Assembly: GCA_024640085.1 (NCBI GenBank)
Contig: JAHEFR010000009.1
Location: 36,154-100,153, forward strand
DNA: 64,000 bases
Source of the DNA: Gammaproteobacteria bacterium
Lineage (GTDB): Bacteria > Pseudomonadota > Gammaproteobacteria > Steroidobacterales > XN24
Direction: 5' to 3'
Shown here piece by piece: positions 34,280-43,202 of this stretch. Both the position numbers and the translations under genes were made by a program. Each line of letters begins with the position of its first letter. Position 1 is the stretch's first letter. The notes beneath the pieces were generated by a model. That model saw nothing but the letters and a program-made list of their open reading frames with translations, was not told where the DNA came from and ran no database searches.

Positions 34280-34717
34280 TCACCGGCTGGACTGGGACCA
34301 CCGGCCGTTACGGCCATTGAAATTCAGGATTCGCCGATCGGTCACGGCGAAGGCAGAAAAATCCTCTGCCTCGAGACGCTCTACCGTTTCGCCGGCACGT
34401 AGTTCCAACGCCACCCAGCCGGCCGTATACACGCTATAGGCGATCAGCCGCTGGTTCGTCTGCAGCACCACGACTGCATTGGCCTCCTCCTGTCGCGCGA
34501 CGACCTCCCGGGCATTCAACCGCAACTCGTCCGAACGCCCGAACAGCACATTGGAAGCCACCACCGTGTCCCCCTCCCTGACAACGTAAAGCAATCGCGC
34601 CGGCGCCTCGTCCGCAGCGGAGGCCACGGAGAGAAGTGACACCGGAACGCCGCCGGGGCACAGGCAGAACAGGGCGGCAAGGACAGCGACGGCAACTCGC
34701 AAGGGATGATCGCACAT
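34280..34717 (-). CDS. Hypothetical exported protein
   Basis: A 145-residue protein from ATG 34717 with a signal peptide (VAVAVLAALFCLCPGGVPV and cleavage near ASA-AD). The mature domain is a small beta-rich fold (LLYVVREGDTVVASNVLFG, ANAVVVLQTNQRLIAYSVY, AFAVTDRRILNFNGRNGRW). The repeated strand pattern with FAVTDRRIL resembles bacterial PH-like domains, but this is only suggestive. It is first of three small minus-strand genes, just after the nrdJ terminator. Confidence 0.62.
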   Translation of the reverse strand: MCDHPLRVAVAVLAALFCLCPGGVPVSLLSVASAADEAPARLLYVVREGDTVVASNVLFGRSDELRLNAREVVARQEEANAVVVLQTNQRLIAYSVYTAGWVALELRAGETVERLEAEDFSAFAVTDRRILNFNGRNGRWSQSSR

Positions 34718-34754
34718 GGGCCGAATATTACCGGAGCCGGTCGCCACGGGTCGC

Positions 34755-34783
34755 AAAAAAAAACCGCCGGCCGGGGCCGGCGG
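34755..34783 (-). terminator. Rho-independent terminator after nrdJb
   Basis: On the minus strand an 8-base GC stem (CCGCCGGC/GCCGGCGG) with a 4-base loop is followed by nine T. It lies about 30 bases after the nrdJb stop and closes the nrdJ operon. Confidence 0.88.
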
Positions 34784-34812
34784 GACCAGAGGAGGGTCTG
34801 CAGGTAATCAGT

Positions 34813-35502
34813 TCAGCCGCACTTGGAATCGCCGCAATTCAGGCAGGTCATACAACCATCCAGCAGAACGACTGCCGTGTGATTGCATTTCGCGCACAAC
34901 TGGGCACCCTCGGGGAATGTGGAATCCGCGAAAGCGTCCGTCTGCTTCCTTTCCGCTTCGAACTGGGCGCGTTTCTCCTCGATGAGTTTCTTGCGGTGGT
35001 CATCGAGGCCGGGCTTCTTGATCAGACCAATGTCGATCAGATGCTTCTCGACCACATCACCGATTTCTGCCACCAGCGACGGCATGAACTTGCCGCCAGG
35101 CTTCCAGTAGCCACCCCGCGGGTCGAATACAGCCTTGAGTTCCTCGACAAGGAAGGTGACGTCGCCGCCCTTGCGGAAAACAGCCGACATCAGCCGCGTC
35201 AGCGCGACGATCCACTGGTGGTGATCGAGATTCTTGCAATTGATGAAGATCTCGAACGGCCGGCGGCTTTCGTGTTCCGTTCCCAGATTCAGGATGATGT
35301 CGTTGATCGTCACGTACATGGCGTGCTCCTCGATCGGGGGCTTGACCTTGTACGTTGTGCCGCGCAGGAGTTCGGGACGTTCGAGCTTCTCGTGCATCCG
35401 CACGACGTTGCTTTCGGGCACGGCCTCGGGCCGGGCCTTCTTGTCGTCGGGTTGTGCGACGGAATAACTAACGATCTTCTTCGCGATCTTCACAGGAACC
35501 AT
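34813..35502 (-). CDS. nrdJb: Class II ribonucleotide reductase second subunit NrdJb
   Basis: A 229-residue protein corresponding to the C-terminal part of long class II (cobalamin-dependent) reductases, encoded separately as in Pseudomonas. It has a TSCPD-like domain (TINDIILNLGTEHESRRPFE, WIVALTRLMSAVFRKGGD). The C-terminal Cys cluster (CAKCNHTAVVLLDGCMTCL with NCGDSKCG) is expected to re-reduce the active site. It lies 57 bases after nrdJa on the same strand and before a strong terminator. Confidence 0.9.
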   Translation of the reverse strand: MVPVKIAKKIVSYSVAQPDDKKARPEAVPESNVVRMHEKLERPELLRGTTYKVKPPIEEHAMYVTINDIILNLGTEHESRRPFEIFINCKNLDHHQWIVALTRLMSAVFRKGGDVTFLVEELKAVFDPRGGYWKPGGKFMPSLVAEIGDVVEKHLIDIGLIKKPGLDDHRKKLIEEKRAQFEAERKQTDAFADSTFPEGAQLCAKCNHTAVVLLDGCMTCLNCGDSKCG

Positions 35503-35559
35503 CTTCTTTCTCCGTGGCCGGGCGCTTGGCCAGCACCCGGTGCGTGCATTCGCGGCAAA

Positions 35560-37773
35560 TCAAAACTTGCCGTAGTAACCTTCTTTCAGGGCGTCGTAGA
35601 GATTGGCGGCGGTATGGGTCTCACCCTCGTACTCGATCTCCTCGTCGCCCTTCACTTCGATCTCGCTACCGTCGTCAAGAGTGAAGACGTACGTGGTGTT
35701 CTTGAGATCTTTTTCCTTGACCAGCACACCCTGGAAGGCCTCGGGGTTGAACCGGAAAGTGGTGCAGCCCTTCAATCCCCTGTCGTAGGCGTACATGTAG
35801 ATGTCCTTGAAATCCTCATAGGGGTAGTCGGTCGGCACATTGGCAGTCTTTGAGATAGAGGAATCGACCCACTTCTGAGCGGCAGCCTGGATGTCCACAT
35901 GCTGGGCGGGACTGACGTTGTCCGCCGTGATGAAGTAATCGGGCAACCGGTTCTCACTGTCCTCTCCATCCGGCATGGCCTCAGGATTGACCAGGGCGCG
36001 GTAGGCCAGCAGTTCGAACGAGAACACGCCCACCTTCTCCTTGGTCTTGCGCCCTTCGCGGATCACGTTGCGGAAGTAGTGATGGGCGAAACTCGGCTCG
36101 ATGCCGTTGCTGGCGTTATTGGCCAGGGACAGGGAGATGGTCCCTGTGGGCGCAATGGAGCTGTGGTGAGTGAACCTGGCTCCGGTTTCCGCGAGATCCC
36201 CGACCAGTTCGGGCGCTTCCTCGGCCAGCCGCTGCATGTACCGGCTGTACCTGGCGTGCAGCACCCGCCCGGGGACCTTGTCGCCGGCCCGCAGGCCGTC
36301 GCGACGCATCTCGGGGCGCTTGCGAAGCATCTCTTCGGTGATCGTGAACTCCTCGATCATGATCGGGGCGGGGCCCTTCTCCCTGGCAAGTTCGAGGGCC
36401 GTCTCCCAGCCCGCGACCGCCAGTTCCCGCGCAACCCTTTCGGCGAATTCCACGGATCTCTTGGAACCGTACTTCATGCCCAGCAGGGTCAGAGTGGAGC
36501 CGAGACCGAGGAACCCCATGCCGTGACGGCGCTTGCGGAAGATCTCCTCCTGTTGCTTCGGCAGGGGCAGCCCGTTGATCTCGACCACGTTGTCGAGCAT
36601 CCGCGTGAAGACCTTGACGACCTTATGGAAGAGATCCCAGTCGAACCTGGCCTTGTCACCAAACGGATCAATGACGAAGCGGGTCAGATTAACCGAGCCG
36701 AGCAGGCAGGAGCCGTAGGGCGGCAGGGGCTGCTCACCGCACGGATTGGTTGCGCGAATATTTTCGCAGAACCAATTATTGTTCATCTCGTTGACGCGGT
36801 CGATCAGGACGAATCCAGGCTCGGCGAAATCGTAGGTCGAGGACATGATCACGTCCCAGACCCGGCGGGCCGGTACGGTCTTGTACACCTTGCAGGCGAC
36901 CTTGCCCTCGTCGTTGACCACATAGCTGTTGCGGGCGGGCCATTCCCGCCACACCACCTGATCCTCGTCCTCAAGGTCAAGGCCCTCGACCTCGACCTCG
37001 CGCTCATCCGCGGGGAACGCCAGCTTCCAGGGCCTGTCGTCCTTGACTGCCTGGATGAACTCGTCGGTAACGAGCAGCGACAGGTTGAACTGCCGTAGAC
37101 GGCCGGCCTCGCGCTTCGCCCTGATGAATTCAAGGGCATCGGGGTGGCCGACGTCGAAGGTGCCCATCTGCGCTCCGCGTCGGCCGCCGGCAGAGGACAC
37201 CGTGAAACACATCTTGTCGTAGATATCCATGAACGACAGCGGCCCGGAGGTGTATGCGCCGGCGCCGGAAACATATGCGCCGCGAGGCCTCAGGGTCGAG
37301 AACTCGTAGCCGATGCCGCAGCCCGCCTTGAGGGTCAACCCCGCCTCGTGAACCTTGCCGAGAATGTCGTCCATCGAGTCGCCGACTGTGCCGGAAACTG
37401 TGCAGTTGATGGTGGACGTAGCCGGCTTGTAGGCCAGGGCCCCGGCGTTGGACATGATCCGCCCTGCCGGAATGGCGCCGTTGCGCAACGCCCAGACGAA
37501 GCGCTCGAACCACTCCTCGCGCTTCTCCTGGGCTTCGACTTCCGCGAGGGCTTTCGCCACGCGCTGATAGGTCTCGTCCATCGTCTGGTCGATAACGGTC
37601 CCATCCTTGGCCACCAGCCGGTACTTCTTCTCCCAGATATCCACGGAAGCCGACTGGAACGGTATGTCCGCGACTGAAGTGGCCGACACCATCTCCCGAA
37701 GCACGCTCTTCATTACTTGGTAATCCCCCAAACTCTTCTTTTTGTATAGACGAGTTGCTGTTCTTTCGGGCAA
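35560..37773 (-). CDS. nrdJa: Adenosylcobalamin-dependent ribonucleoside-diphosphate reductase, large part NrdJa
   Basis: This 737-residue class II reductase makes dNTPs using adenosylcobalamin, with or without oxygen. It carries the radical-enzyme core: STINCTVSGTVGDSMDDILG, AGCGIGYEFSTLRP, SSAGGRRGAQMGTFDVGHPD, NPCGEQPLPPYGSCLLGSVN and the conserved HHSSIAPTGTISLS. I keep the TTG start at 37773, because RLYKKKSLGDYQV just after it looks conserved and AAGGG lies upstream; ATG 37713 is an alternative. It pairs with nrdJb and has an NrdR-like box in its leader. Confidence 0.94.
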   Translation of the reverse strand: MPERTATRLYKKKSLGDYQVMKSVLREMVSATSVADIPFQSASVDIWEKKYRLVAKDGTVIDQTMDETYQRVAKALAEVEAQEKREEWFERFVWALRNGAIPAGRIMSNAGALAYKPATSTINCTVSGTVGDSMDDILGKVHEAGLTLKAGCGIGYEFSTLRPRGAYVSGAGAYTSGPLSFMDIYDKMCFTVSSAGGRRGAQMGTFDVGHPDALEFIRAKREAGRLRQFNLSLLVTDEFIQAVKDDRPWKLAFPADEREVEVEGLDLEDEDQVVWREWPARNSYVVNDEGKVACKVYKTVPARRVWDVIMSSTYDFAEPGFVLIDRVNEMNNNWFCENIRATNPCGEQPLPPYGSCLLGSVNLTRFVIDPFGDKARFDWDLFHKVVKVFTRMLDNVVEINGLPLPKQQEEIFRKRRHGMGFLGLGSTLTLLGMKYGSKRSVEFAERVARELAVAGWETALELAREKGPAPIMIEEFTITEEMLRKRPEMRRDGLRAGDKVPGRVLHARYSRYMQRLAEEAPELVGDLAETGARFTHHSSIAPTGTISLSLANNASNGIEPSFAHHYFRNVIREGRKTKEKVGVFSFELLAYRALVNPEAMPDGEDSENRLPDYFITADNVSPAQHVDIQAAAQKWVDSSISKTANVPTDYPYEDFKDIYMYAYDRGLKGCTTFRFNPEAFQGVLVKEKDLKNTTYVFTLDDGSEIEVKGDEEIEYEGETHTAANLYDALKEGYYGKF

Positions 37774-37846
37774 ATAATCCCTTCCCTGAGCACCTGGCCC
37801 AGGGGAAATCCTCCTTTGGTGACACCGATCGCCCTAAAATCGGCAA

Positions 37847-37862
37847 ACACAAGATGTTGTGA
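37847..37862 (-). promoter_or_regulatory. NrdR-like box in the nrdJ leader
   Basis: The 16-base inverted repeat with arms CACAA/TTGTG around GATG matches the NrdR repressor box pattern. It lies just after the predicted transcription start of nrdJa, where a repressor would block initiation. Confidence 0.6.
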
Positions 37863-37873
37863 GGACAACCGTT

Positions 37874-37902
37874 AGGTTATGACTCGCTCCCCCAACTGTC
37901 AA
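37874..37902 (-). promoter_or_regulatory. Sigma-70 promoter of nrdJa
   Basis: On the minus strand a perfect -35 TTGACA and a -10 TAACCT are 17 bases apart. Start would fall near 37866, leaving a leader of about 93 bases that contains the NrdR-like box. Confidence 0.68.
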
Positions 37903-38021
37903 GACCAATTCGAAATTATTTGTGTCAATTTATACTCATAAAAAACATATAGTTACATAAACAATATAGAAATGTTATAGGTTTTTTCTCTCATTCCCGG
38001 CGATTTCCTTGAGATGATGCA

Positions 38022-38037
38022 TCACAAGATATTGTGG
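38022..38037. promoter_or_regulatory. Second NrdR-like box
   Basis: Perfect arms CACAA/TTGTG around GATA, the same design as the box in the nrdJ leader, 175 bases away centre to centre. The usual paired spacing is much shorter, so it may act by looping or serve as a separate site. Confidence 0.5.
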
Positions 38038-38116
38038 CCCTATTATTGCAGGGTGCCGACGCCGCAGGCGGGGTCCCGGCCCGCCATGCCAACCCCTCGG
38101 GGCCTCGCCCGGAGCC

Positions 38117-38145
38117 CTTGAAATGTCCCCAGACGACCCTATTTA
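38117..38145 (+). promoter_or_regulatory. Sigma-32-type heat-shock promoter
   Basis: CTTGAAA, a 13-base spacer and CCCTATTTA match the RpoH consensus (CTTGAAA-N13-CCCCATnT) closely. It lies 57 bases upstream of the small heat-shock gene it should drive. Confidence 0.8.
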
Positions 38146-38201
38146 GTTTCCACGATCCAATTGCCATTTTTTCATGGATCTCCGGATCCGGGAGGAACCA
38201 A

Positions 38202-38645
38202 ATGTTAGTCAGATACGATCCCTGGTCTCTTGTGAACCGCCTCCAGGGCGACATTGACAGGCTGACCGGACTCACCTCGAGATACGAGGACGATGCCACG
38301 TCGGGCGCCACCACCGAGTGGACGCCGGCAGTGGACATCAAGGAAGAGAACGACCGATTCCTGATCGAAGCCGACGTCCCGGGCGTGAAGCCGGAAGACA
38401 TCGAGATCACCATGGAGGAAGGAGTGCTCACTCTCCGGGGCAGCCGTGAGGGCGAAACCCGGGAAGAAACGAACGGCTATCGGCGGGTCGAGCGCGTCAC
38501 CGGGCGCTTCTATCGCCGATTCACGCTGCCGGACACCGCCGACGCGGAGGCCATCAAGGCCACCTCGAACAACGGCGTCCTCCAGCTGAGTATCCCGAAG
38601 CTGCCCAAGGTCCAGCCCCGGCGAATCAACGTCGAGGTCAATTAA
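38202..38645 (+). CDS. Hsp20/alpha-crystallin small heat-shock protein
   Basis: A 147-residue ATP-independent holdase chaperone. The N-terminal MLVRYDPWSLVNRLQGDIDR precedes the alpha-crystallin domain: WTPAVDIKEENDRFLIEADV, PGVKPEDIEITMEEGVLTLRG, RRFTLPDTADAEAIKATSNN and GVLQLSIPKLPK. ATG 38202 follows GGAGGAA. It is driven by a sigma-32-type promoter and closed by a hairpin, so it is probably monocistronic. Confidence 0.95.
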   Translation: MLVRYDPWSLVNRLQGDIDRLTGLTSRYEDDATSGATTEWTPAVDIKEENDRFLIEADVPGVKPEDIEITMEEGVLTLRGSREGETREETNGYRRVERVTGRFYRRFTLPDTADAEAIKATSNNGVLQLSIPKLPKVQPRRINVEVN

Positions 38646-38690
38646 CGGCGGTCTGCGACCCTTACGGGCACCGGCGCATCCTTTGGTAGT

Positions 38691-38717
38691 GGCGGGCGGG
38701 CTATTCCGCCCGCCTTT
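38691..38717 (+). terminator. Terminator after the hsp20 gene
   Basis: A 9-base perfect stem (GGCGGGCGG/CCGCCCGCC) with a six-base loop is followed by TTT, 46 bases after the stop. Confidence 0.7.
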
Positions 38718-38790
38718 ACCTGCGCAACCACTTGTCCCGGCCACCCGCGGCAGGCGGAGGCCGGGACGAACGTCAAAAGGTATCTGATAT

Positions 38791-40173
38791 ATGACTAATT
38801 CAATCAGGCTCGCTTTGGGCGCCTGTCTAATCGGAACGATGCTGGCCACCGTGCCGCTGCAAGCAGCGATGCCGTCACAGGTCGATGGGGAGGATATGCC
38901 CACCCTCGCTCCGATGATCGAACGAGTCGCCCCGGCGGTAGTGAACATCGCCACCAGCGGCAGTGTCGAGGTCCAGCAGTACCGGAATCCGTTCATGGAT
39001 GACCCGTTCTTCCGCCGGTTCTTCGAGATGGAGCCCGACCGACCCCGCACCCAGCGGACCCAGAGCGCCGGCTCGGGCGTCGTCATCGACGCCAAGAAAG
39101 GCTACATCGTCACCAACGCCCATGTGATCGAGAACGCCGACGAAATTACCGTCACGCTCCAGGATGACCGCACCTACTCCGCCGAAGTTATTGGCACGGA
39201 CCCGGCCTCCGACATCGCGGTCATCAAGATCGAAGCCCCGCGCCTCACCCAGATCGATCTGGCAGATTCAGACGCCTCGCGAGTCGGGGACTTCGTCGTC
39301 GCCATCGGCAATCCGTTCGGCCTGGGACACACGGTCACCTCGGGCATCGTCAGCGCGCTAGGCCGCTCGGGTCTCAATCGGGACAACTACGAGGACTTCA
39401 TCCAGACCGACGCATCCATCAATCCGGGCAACTCGGGTGGTGCCCTTGTGAACCTCAATGGCCAGCTTATCGGTGTCAATTCGGCGATCCTCACCCGCAG
39501 CGGCGGCAATATCGGCATCGGATTCGCCATTCCGTCGAACATGGTCCGGGCCGTGATGTCGCAACTGCTGGAGTACGGCGAGGTCCGCCGTGGGCTACTC
39601 GGCGTGAACATCTACACGGTCACCCCCGACATCGCCGAGGCCTACGGCGTGGAAGAGATCCAGGGCGCGTTGATCTCCCAGGTGGTCTCGGGCTCTGCGG
39701 CCGACAAGGCGGGCCTGAAGGCCGGCGATATCGTGACCCGGGTCAACAAGGAAAACATCAAGAGCGCCGGGGAACTGCGCAATGCCATCGGTCTGCTGCG
39801 GATCGGTGACGAAGTGGACATCGAGTACGTGCGCGACGGTGAGAAGATGAAGACGACCGCCACCCTGGGTGAGCAGGCGACCGAAGAACAGATTTCCGCA
39901 TCCGATATCCACTCGGGCCTCGAGGGTGCGGAACTGGTGGACGCCGATCCGGGCAACCCGGAACGCGGGGGCATGGCCGGCGTATTCGTCGTCTCGGTGC
40001 AGCCGGGGAGCCCGGCCCATCAGCGCCAGATTCGTGCCGGGGACGTTATCGTCGCGGTCAATCGCACGCGGGTGGACTCCGTCGCCGAATTCCGTCAGGT
40101 AGCGGAAGGAAGCGCCTCCCTGCTGCTCAGCATCCGACGAGGTAACACGACGCTCCTGCTGCCGATCCGGTGA
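38791..40173 (+). CDS. Periplasmic Do-type serine protease DegP/DegQ
   Basis: A 460-residue secreted HtrA protease/chaperone. A signal peptide ends near LQAA. The catalytic triad is His111 (VTNAHVIENAD), Asp141 (DPASDIAVIKI) and Ser215 (INPGNSGGALVN). Two PDZ domains follow (ALISQVVSGSAADKAGLKAG; VFVVSVQPGSPAHQRQIRAG). It degrades or refolds misfolded envelope proteins. Whether it is DegP, DegQ or MucD cannot be decided from sequence alone. Placement behind the heat-shock gene fits envelope stress. Confidence 0.94.
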   Translation: MTNSIRLALGACLIGTMLATVPLQAAMPSQVDGEDMPTLAPMIERVAPAVVNIATSGSVEVQQYRNPFMDDPFFRRFFEMEPDRPRTQRTQSAGSGVVIDAKKGYIVTNAHVIENADEITVTLQDDRTYSAEVIGTDPASDIAVIKIEAPRLTQIDLADSDASRVGDFVVAIGNPFGLGHTVTSGIVSALGRSGLNRDNYEDFIQTDASINPGNSGGALVNLNGQLIGVNSAILTRSGGNIGIGFAIPSNMVRAVMSQLLEYGEVRRGLLGVNIYTVTPDIAEAYGVEEIQGALISQVVSGSAADKAGLKAGDIVTRVNKENIKSAGELRNAIGLLRIGDEVDIEYVRDGEKMKTTATLGEQATEEQISASDIHSGLEGAELVDADPGNPERGGMAGVFVVSVQPGSPAHQRQIRAGDVIVAVNRTRVDSVAEFRQVAEGSASLLLSIRRGNTTLLLPIR

Positions 40174-40205
40174 TACCCGCCCTGGCAGGGCAGGACGACA
40201 TCCTC

Positions 40206-40237
40206 GCGGCGGGCCGGTCTTCCGGCCCGCCGCTTTT
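40206..40237 (+). terminator. Terminator after the degP/degQ gene
   Basis: A perfect 12-base stem (GCGGCGGGCCGG/CCGGCCCGCCGC) with loop TCTT is followed by TTTT. Confidence 0.92.
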
Positions 40238-40257
40238 CCTGGGGCTGTTAACAGGCT

Positions 40258-41058
40258 CTAGCCCACCAGCATTTTCCACCCCACCGCGACCAGCAGCACC
40301 GCAAAGGCCTGCCTGAGCCTGGCGACAGGCAGGGTATGGGCAAGCCAGGCTCCGACGGGCGCGAGAACCATGCTGGCGATGGAGATCCCCAGAACAGCGG
40401 GCCAGTAGATATAGCCGGTGGACCCGCCGGGCCCAGGCTCGTCCCAGCCGGCGTAAGCGAATCCGAGGGCGCCGGCCAGGGCCACGGGCAAGGTGCATGC
40501 CGCGGCAGTACCGACGGCGCGACGTAACGGAGTGCCCGTCCACACAAGAAACGGCACTGCCATGACACCGCCACCGATACCCGCGAGGGCAGACACCGCA
40601 CCGATAACCACGCCGGCTAGAAGTGTGATGGGGCGGGAAGGCAGCTTCCTGCCCTCCGGGGCACTGTAGCCCAGCATGAAGTAAGCCGCGATGGCGATGA
40701 GAAACCCCCCGAAGGTCGCCTGCAGGGTCCTGTTGGCCATGGCGTCGGCGATCAGGGCGCCGAGCAAGCCACCGGCAACAATCCCGGGGACCAGTCTCAG
40801 GAAGGCGCCCCAGGCGACGGAGCCGCGGGCGTGGTGGGCCCGGGCAGAGGACACGGCTGTGAAGACGATGACCGCCAGCGAAGACCCGATAGCGTAATGC
40901 ATGCGACTATCGCCAGGTATGCCGAGGTCGAAGACCGAGAACACCAGGGTAAGGGTCGGCACGATGACGAGTCCGCCGCCGACCCCGAACAATCCGGCCA
41001 GCAGGCCGGAGACGATGCCGATCGCCGGGAAGAGAAGCAGCGGCCAGAGATCGGTCAT
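40258..41058 (-). CDS. TauE/SafE family sulfite/organosulfonate-type permease
   Basis: A 266-residue protein with about eight hydrophobic helices. The family hallmark is the repeated Gly/Pro motif: AGLFGVGGGLVIVPTL near the start and AGIGGGVMAVPFLVWTGTPL in the second half, the latter with LRRAVGTAAACTLPVAL. TauE/SafE proteins export sulfite, sulfoacetate or related anions; the substrate here is unknown. It is convergent with the protease gene, and the tail lies just past that terminator. Confidence 0.9.
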   Translation of the reverse strand: MTDLWPLLLFPAIGIVSGLLAGLFGVGGGLVIVPTLTLVFSVFDLGIPGDSRMHYAIGSSLAVIVFTAVSSARAHHARGSVAWGAFLRLVPGIVAGGLLGALIADAMANRTLQATFGGFLIAIAAYFMLGYSAPEGRKLPSRPITLLAGVVIGAVSALAGIGGGVMAVPFLVWTGTPLRRAVGTAAACTLPVALAGALGFAYAGWDEPGPGGSTGYIYWPAVLGISIASMVLAPVGAWLAHTLPVARLRQAFAVLLVAVGWKMLVG

Positions 41059-41184
41059 GGGCGCGTCCGTCTGTTCATCCTGCGGCGCGGGTTTCGGACA
41101 ACCCCCATTGCAAGCAAATCTCCCGGCCTCATAATCAGTCGTCGGGTCTCGACAAACCCGTAAGCTAGCAGATCACATCAAACC

Positions 41185-43143
41185 TTGTTGCCACGACTTT
41201 CTCTCCTGCTGATTCTGTTGTTGCCGGTCTTCGGCGGCCTGGCCGCCTCACCGGAACAAGACCAGCGCCTGCTCGACCAGCGCGCTGCATTCAGACAAGC
41301 GCTGGCCAGGGCCGAACTGGGCGACTGGAGCGGAGTCCGTCCTCACCTTGACCTGCTCCGGGACTATCCCTTGCGACCCGACCTCGGTGCCGCATGGCTG
41401 CGGAGCACCCTCGGGAGCGGCACCGATGCTGAGGTCGAGGAATTCCTGGTCGAGTATCCCGATTACAGCTTCAGTGGCGATCTCCGCTACCGATGGGCCC
41501 GGTCACTGGCAAAGCGAAGGGCCTGGTCACGGTACCTCGATCTTTATGAAACCAGCTTCGCCGGTACGGGGGACACCGAACTCCAGTGTCTGGCGTTGAC
41601 CGCACGGCTACGCACCGGGACGTCCCGGGACGTCCCGACACCGGGCATGGATCTGTGGATGACGGCCTACAGCCAGCCGGAGGAATGCGACCCGGTTTTC
41701 GAATATCTGTCCGAGGCGGGATTCCTTACCGACGAAGCCCGACGCCAGCGAATCAGGCTTGCGCTGGAGGCGGGCCAGGTCCGGCTTGCCCGCTACCTGG
41801 CTCGGCCCCTGACCGACGCGGACCGGGCCACGATCGACCGCTGGGCCAAGATGCGCACTGATCCGGCTGGACGGCTGTCCGACCCCGCCAGATTCCGGAA
41901 CCTGCCGGACGCCGGGGACCTGGTCACCTACGGGTTCCGGCGGCTGGCGCGGATCGATCCACCGCGGGCCCGGGAATTGTGGCCCCTCTATGGAGATCTC
42001 GGGATCTCTCCGGAGGTGGCTCTTGGCATTCAACGCGATATCGCCCTGGCGTACGCCCGCCGCTTCATCCCTGGCGCAAGAGAGCTGATCACCGACCAGG
42101 CGACCGTTGACGACGACCCGATCGTGGCCCAGTGGCGAGTGCGGCTGGCCCTGCGGGACCTTGACTGGGAAACAACACTGACCGCCCTGGACGACCTGCC
42201 CCAGGATGAACGAAGCCGGACCATATGGACCTACTGGCGGGCTCGCGCCACCGACGGCACCGGGGACATCGAAGCCGCTCTGCCGCTTTTCGCGACGCTG
42301 GCGGGCAGTCGCGACTACTACGGGTTCTTGTCCGCGGACCGCCTCGGGGTCCCTTACCAGCTTGGTCACCGCCCCACCCCGCCGGACGAGGAGATGATCG
42401 AGTCCTTGGCCGCCCGTCCAGACGTCATCCGGGCCCGGGAGCTGTTCATGACCGGTCTTTACGGACGGGGACGGGCGGAGTGGCAACTCCTGCTCGAACG
42501 ACTGACTCCCGCACAGCGGGCGCAGGCGTCCATCCTGGCCCATCGCTGGGGCTGGCACTCCCAGGCAATAATCACCGCTTCCGCTAACGGATTGAGGGAC
42601 GACCTGGAACTCCGGTTTCCTACACCCTGGAAGGAGTCTTTCGAAACCCTGAGCATCAGGGCCTCGCTCGACCCCTCCTTCGCGTACGGCATAGCCCGCA
42701 GCGAGAGCCTGTTCATGTCGGACGTGGCATCGCGGGCAGGGGCCATCGGCCTGATGCAACTGATGCCGGCTACCGGCAAGCAAACCGCGCGCCTTGCAGG
42801 GATCCGATACCGCGGCACTGCGACACTCACGGATCCGGAATCCAACATCGTTCTGGGCACCACTTACCTGGGACGGATGCTCGAGCGGTTCGGCGGTAAC
42901 ATGGTGCTGGCAACAGCGGCGTACAACGCAGGGCCCCATCGGGTCTCGGCCTGGCTGCCGAAGGATCGGCAACTGCCGGCGGATGTCTGGGTGGACACGG
43001 TGCCGTTCCGGGAGACCCGCCGGTATGTCCGTCGGGTCCTCGAAAGCGACACGGTTTTCGGCTGGCGGGTCGACGGCGAACTCCGGTCACTTTCCCTGCG
43101 GATGCCACCTGTCCGACCCGATGCCGAGAAGCGCGGGGGTTGA
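41185..43143 (+). CDS. slt: Soluble lytic murein transglycosylase
   Basis: A 652-residue periplasmic enzyme that cuts the glycan strands of peptidoglycan to 1,6-anhydro products. A signal peptide (LLLILLLPVFGGLAAS) leads to a long alpha-helical superhelix. The C-terminal SLT domain holds the catalytic Glu507 in ARSESLFMSDVASRAGAIGL, with MQLMPATGKQTA and AAYNAGPHRVSAWLP. The length matches Slt70. TTG 41185 (or the adjacent TTG 41188) is the only start giving a full signal peptide. Confidence 0.93.
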   Translation: MLPRLSLLLILLLPVFGGLAASPEQDQRLLDQRAAFRQALARAELGDWSGVRPHLDLLRDYPLRPDLGAAWLRSTLGSGTDAEVEEFLVEYPDYSFSGDLRYRWARSLAKRRAWSRYLDLYETSFAGTGDTELQCLALTARLRTGTSRDVPTPGMDLWMTAYSQPEECDPVFEYLSEAGFLTDEARRQRIRLALEAGQVRLARYLARPLTDADRATIDRWAKMRTDPAGRLSDPARFRNLPDAGDLVTYGFRRLARIDPPRARELWPLYGDLGISPEVALGIQRDIALAYARRFIPGARELITDQATVDDDPIVAQWRVRLALRDLDWETTLTALDDLPQDERSRTIWTYWRARATDGTGDIEAALPLFATLAGSRDYYGFLSADRLGVPYQLGHRPTPPDEEMIESLAARPDVIRARELFMTGLYGRGRAEWQLLLERLTPAQRAQASILAHRWGWHSQAIITASANGLRDDLELRFPTPWKESFETLSIRASLDPSFAYGIARSESLFMSDVASRAGAIGLMQLMPATGKQTARLAGIRYRGTATLTDPESNIVLGTTYLGRMLERFGGNMVLATAAYNAGPHRVSAWLPKDRQLPADVWVDTVPFRETRRYVRRVLESDTVFGWRVDGELRSLSLRMPPVRPDAEKRGG

Positions 43144-43155
43144 CTCCGCTTCGTC

Positions 43156-43161
43156 TATAAT
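43156..43161 (+). promoter_or_regulatory. Consensus -10 before the NDUFA9-like gene
   Basis: A perfect TATAAT followed by a GC-rich discriminator (CGCCCCGCC), 41 bases before the ATG. No convincing -35 at 16-18 bases. Confidence 0.35.
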
Positions 43162-43202
43162 CGCCCCGCCCGAAACCCGGGGTCCGATCCGGCGAGTCAC
43201 CG

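Noticed and set aside
35899..37098. 399-codon plus-strand open frame
   Set aside because: Antisense to nrdJa; no family motif and skewed composition.
37774..38201. Cobalamin riboswitch upstream of nrdJa
   Set aside because: No B12-box-like sequence was recognised in the leader; the region contains a promoter and NrdR-like sites instead.
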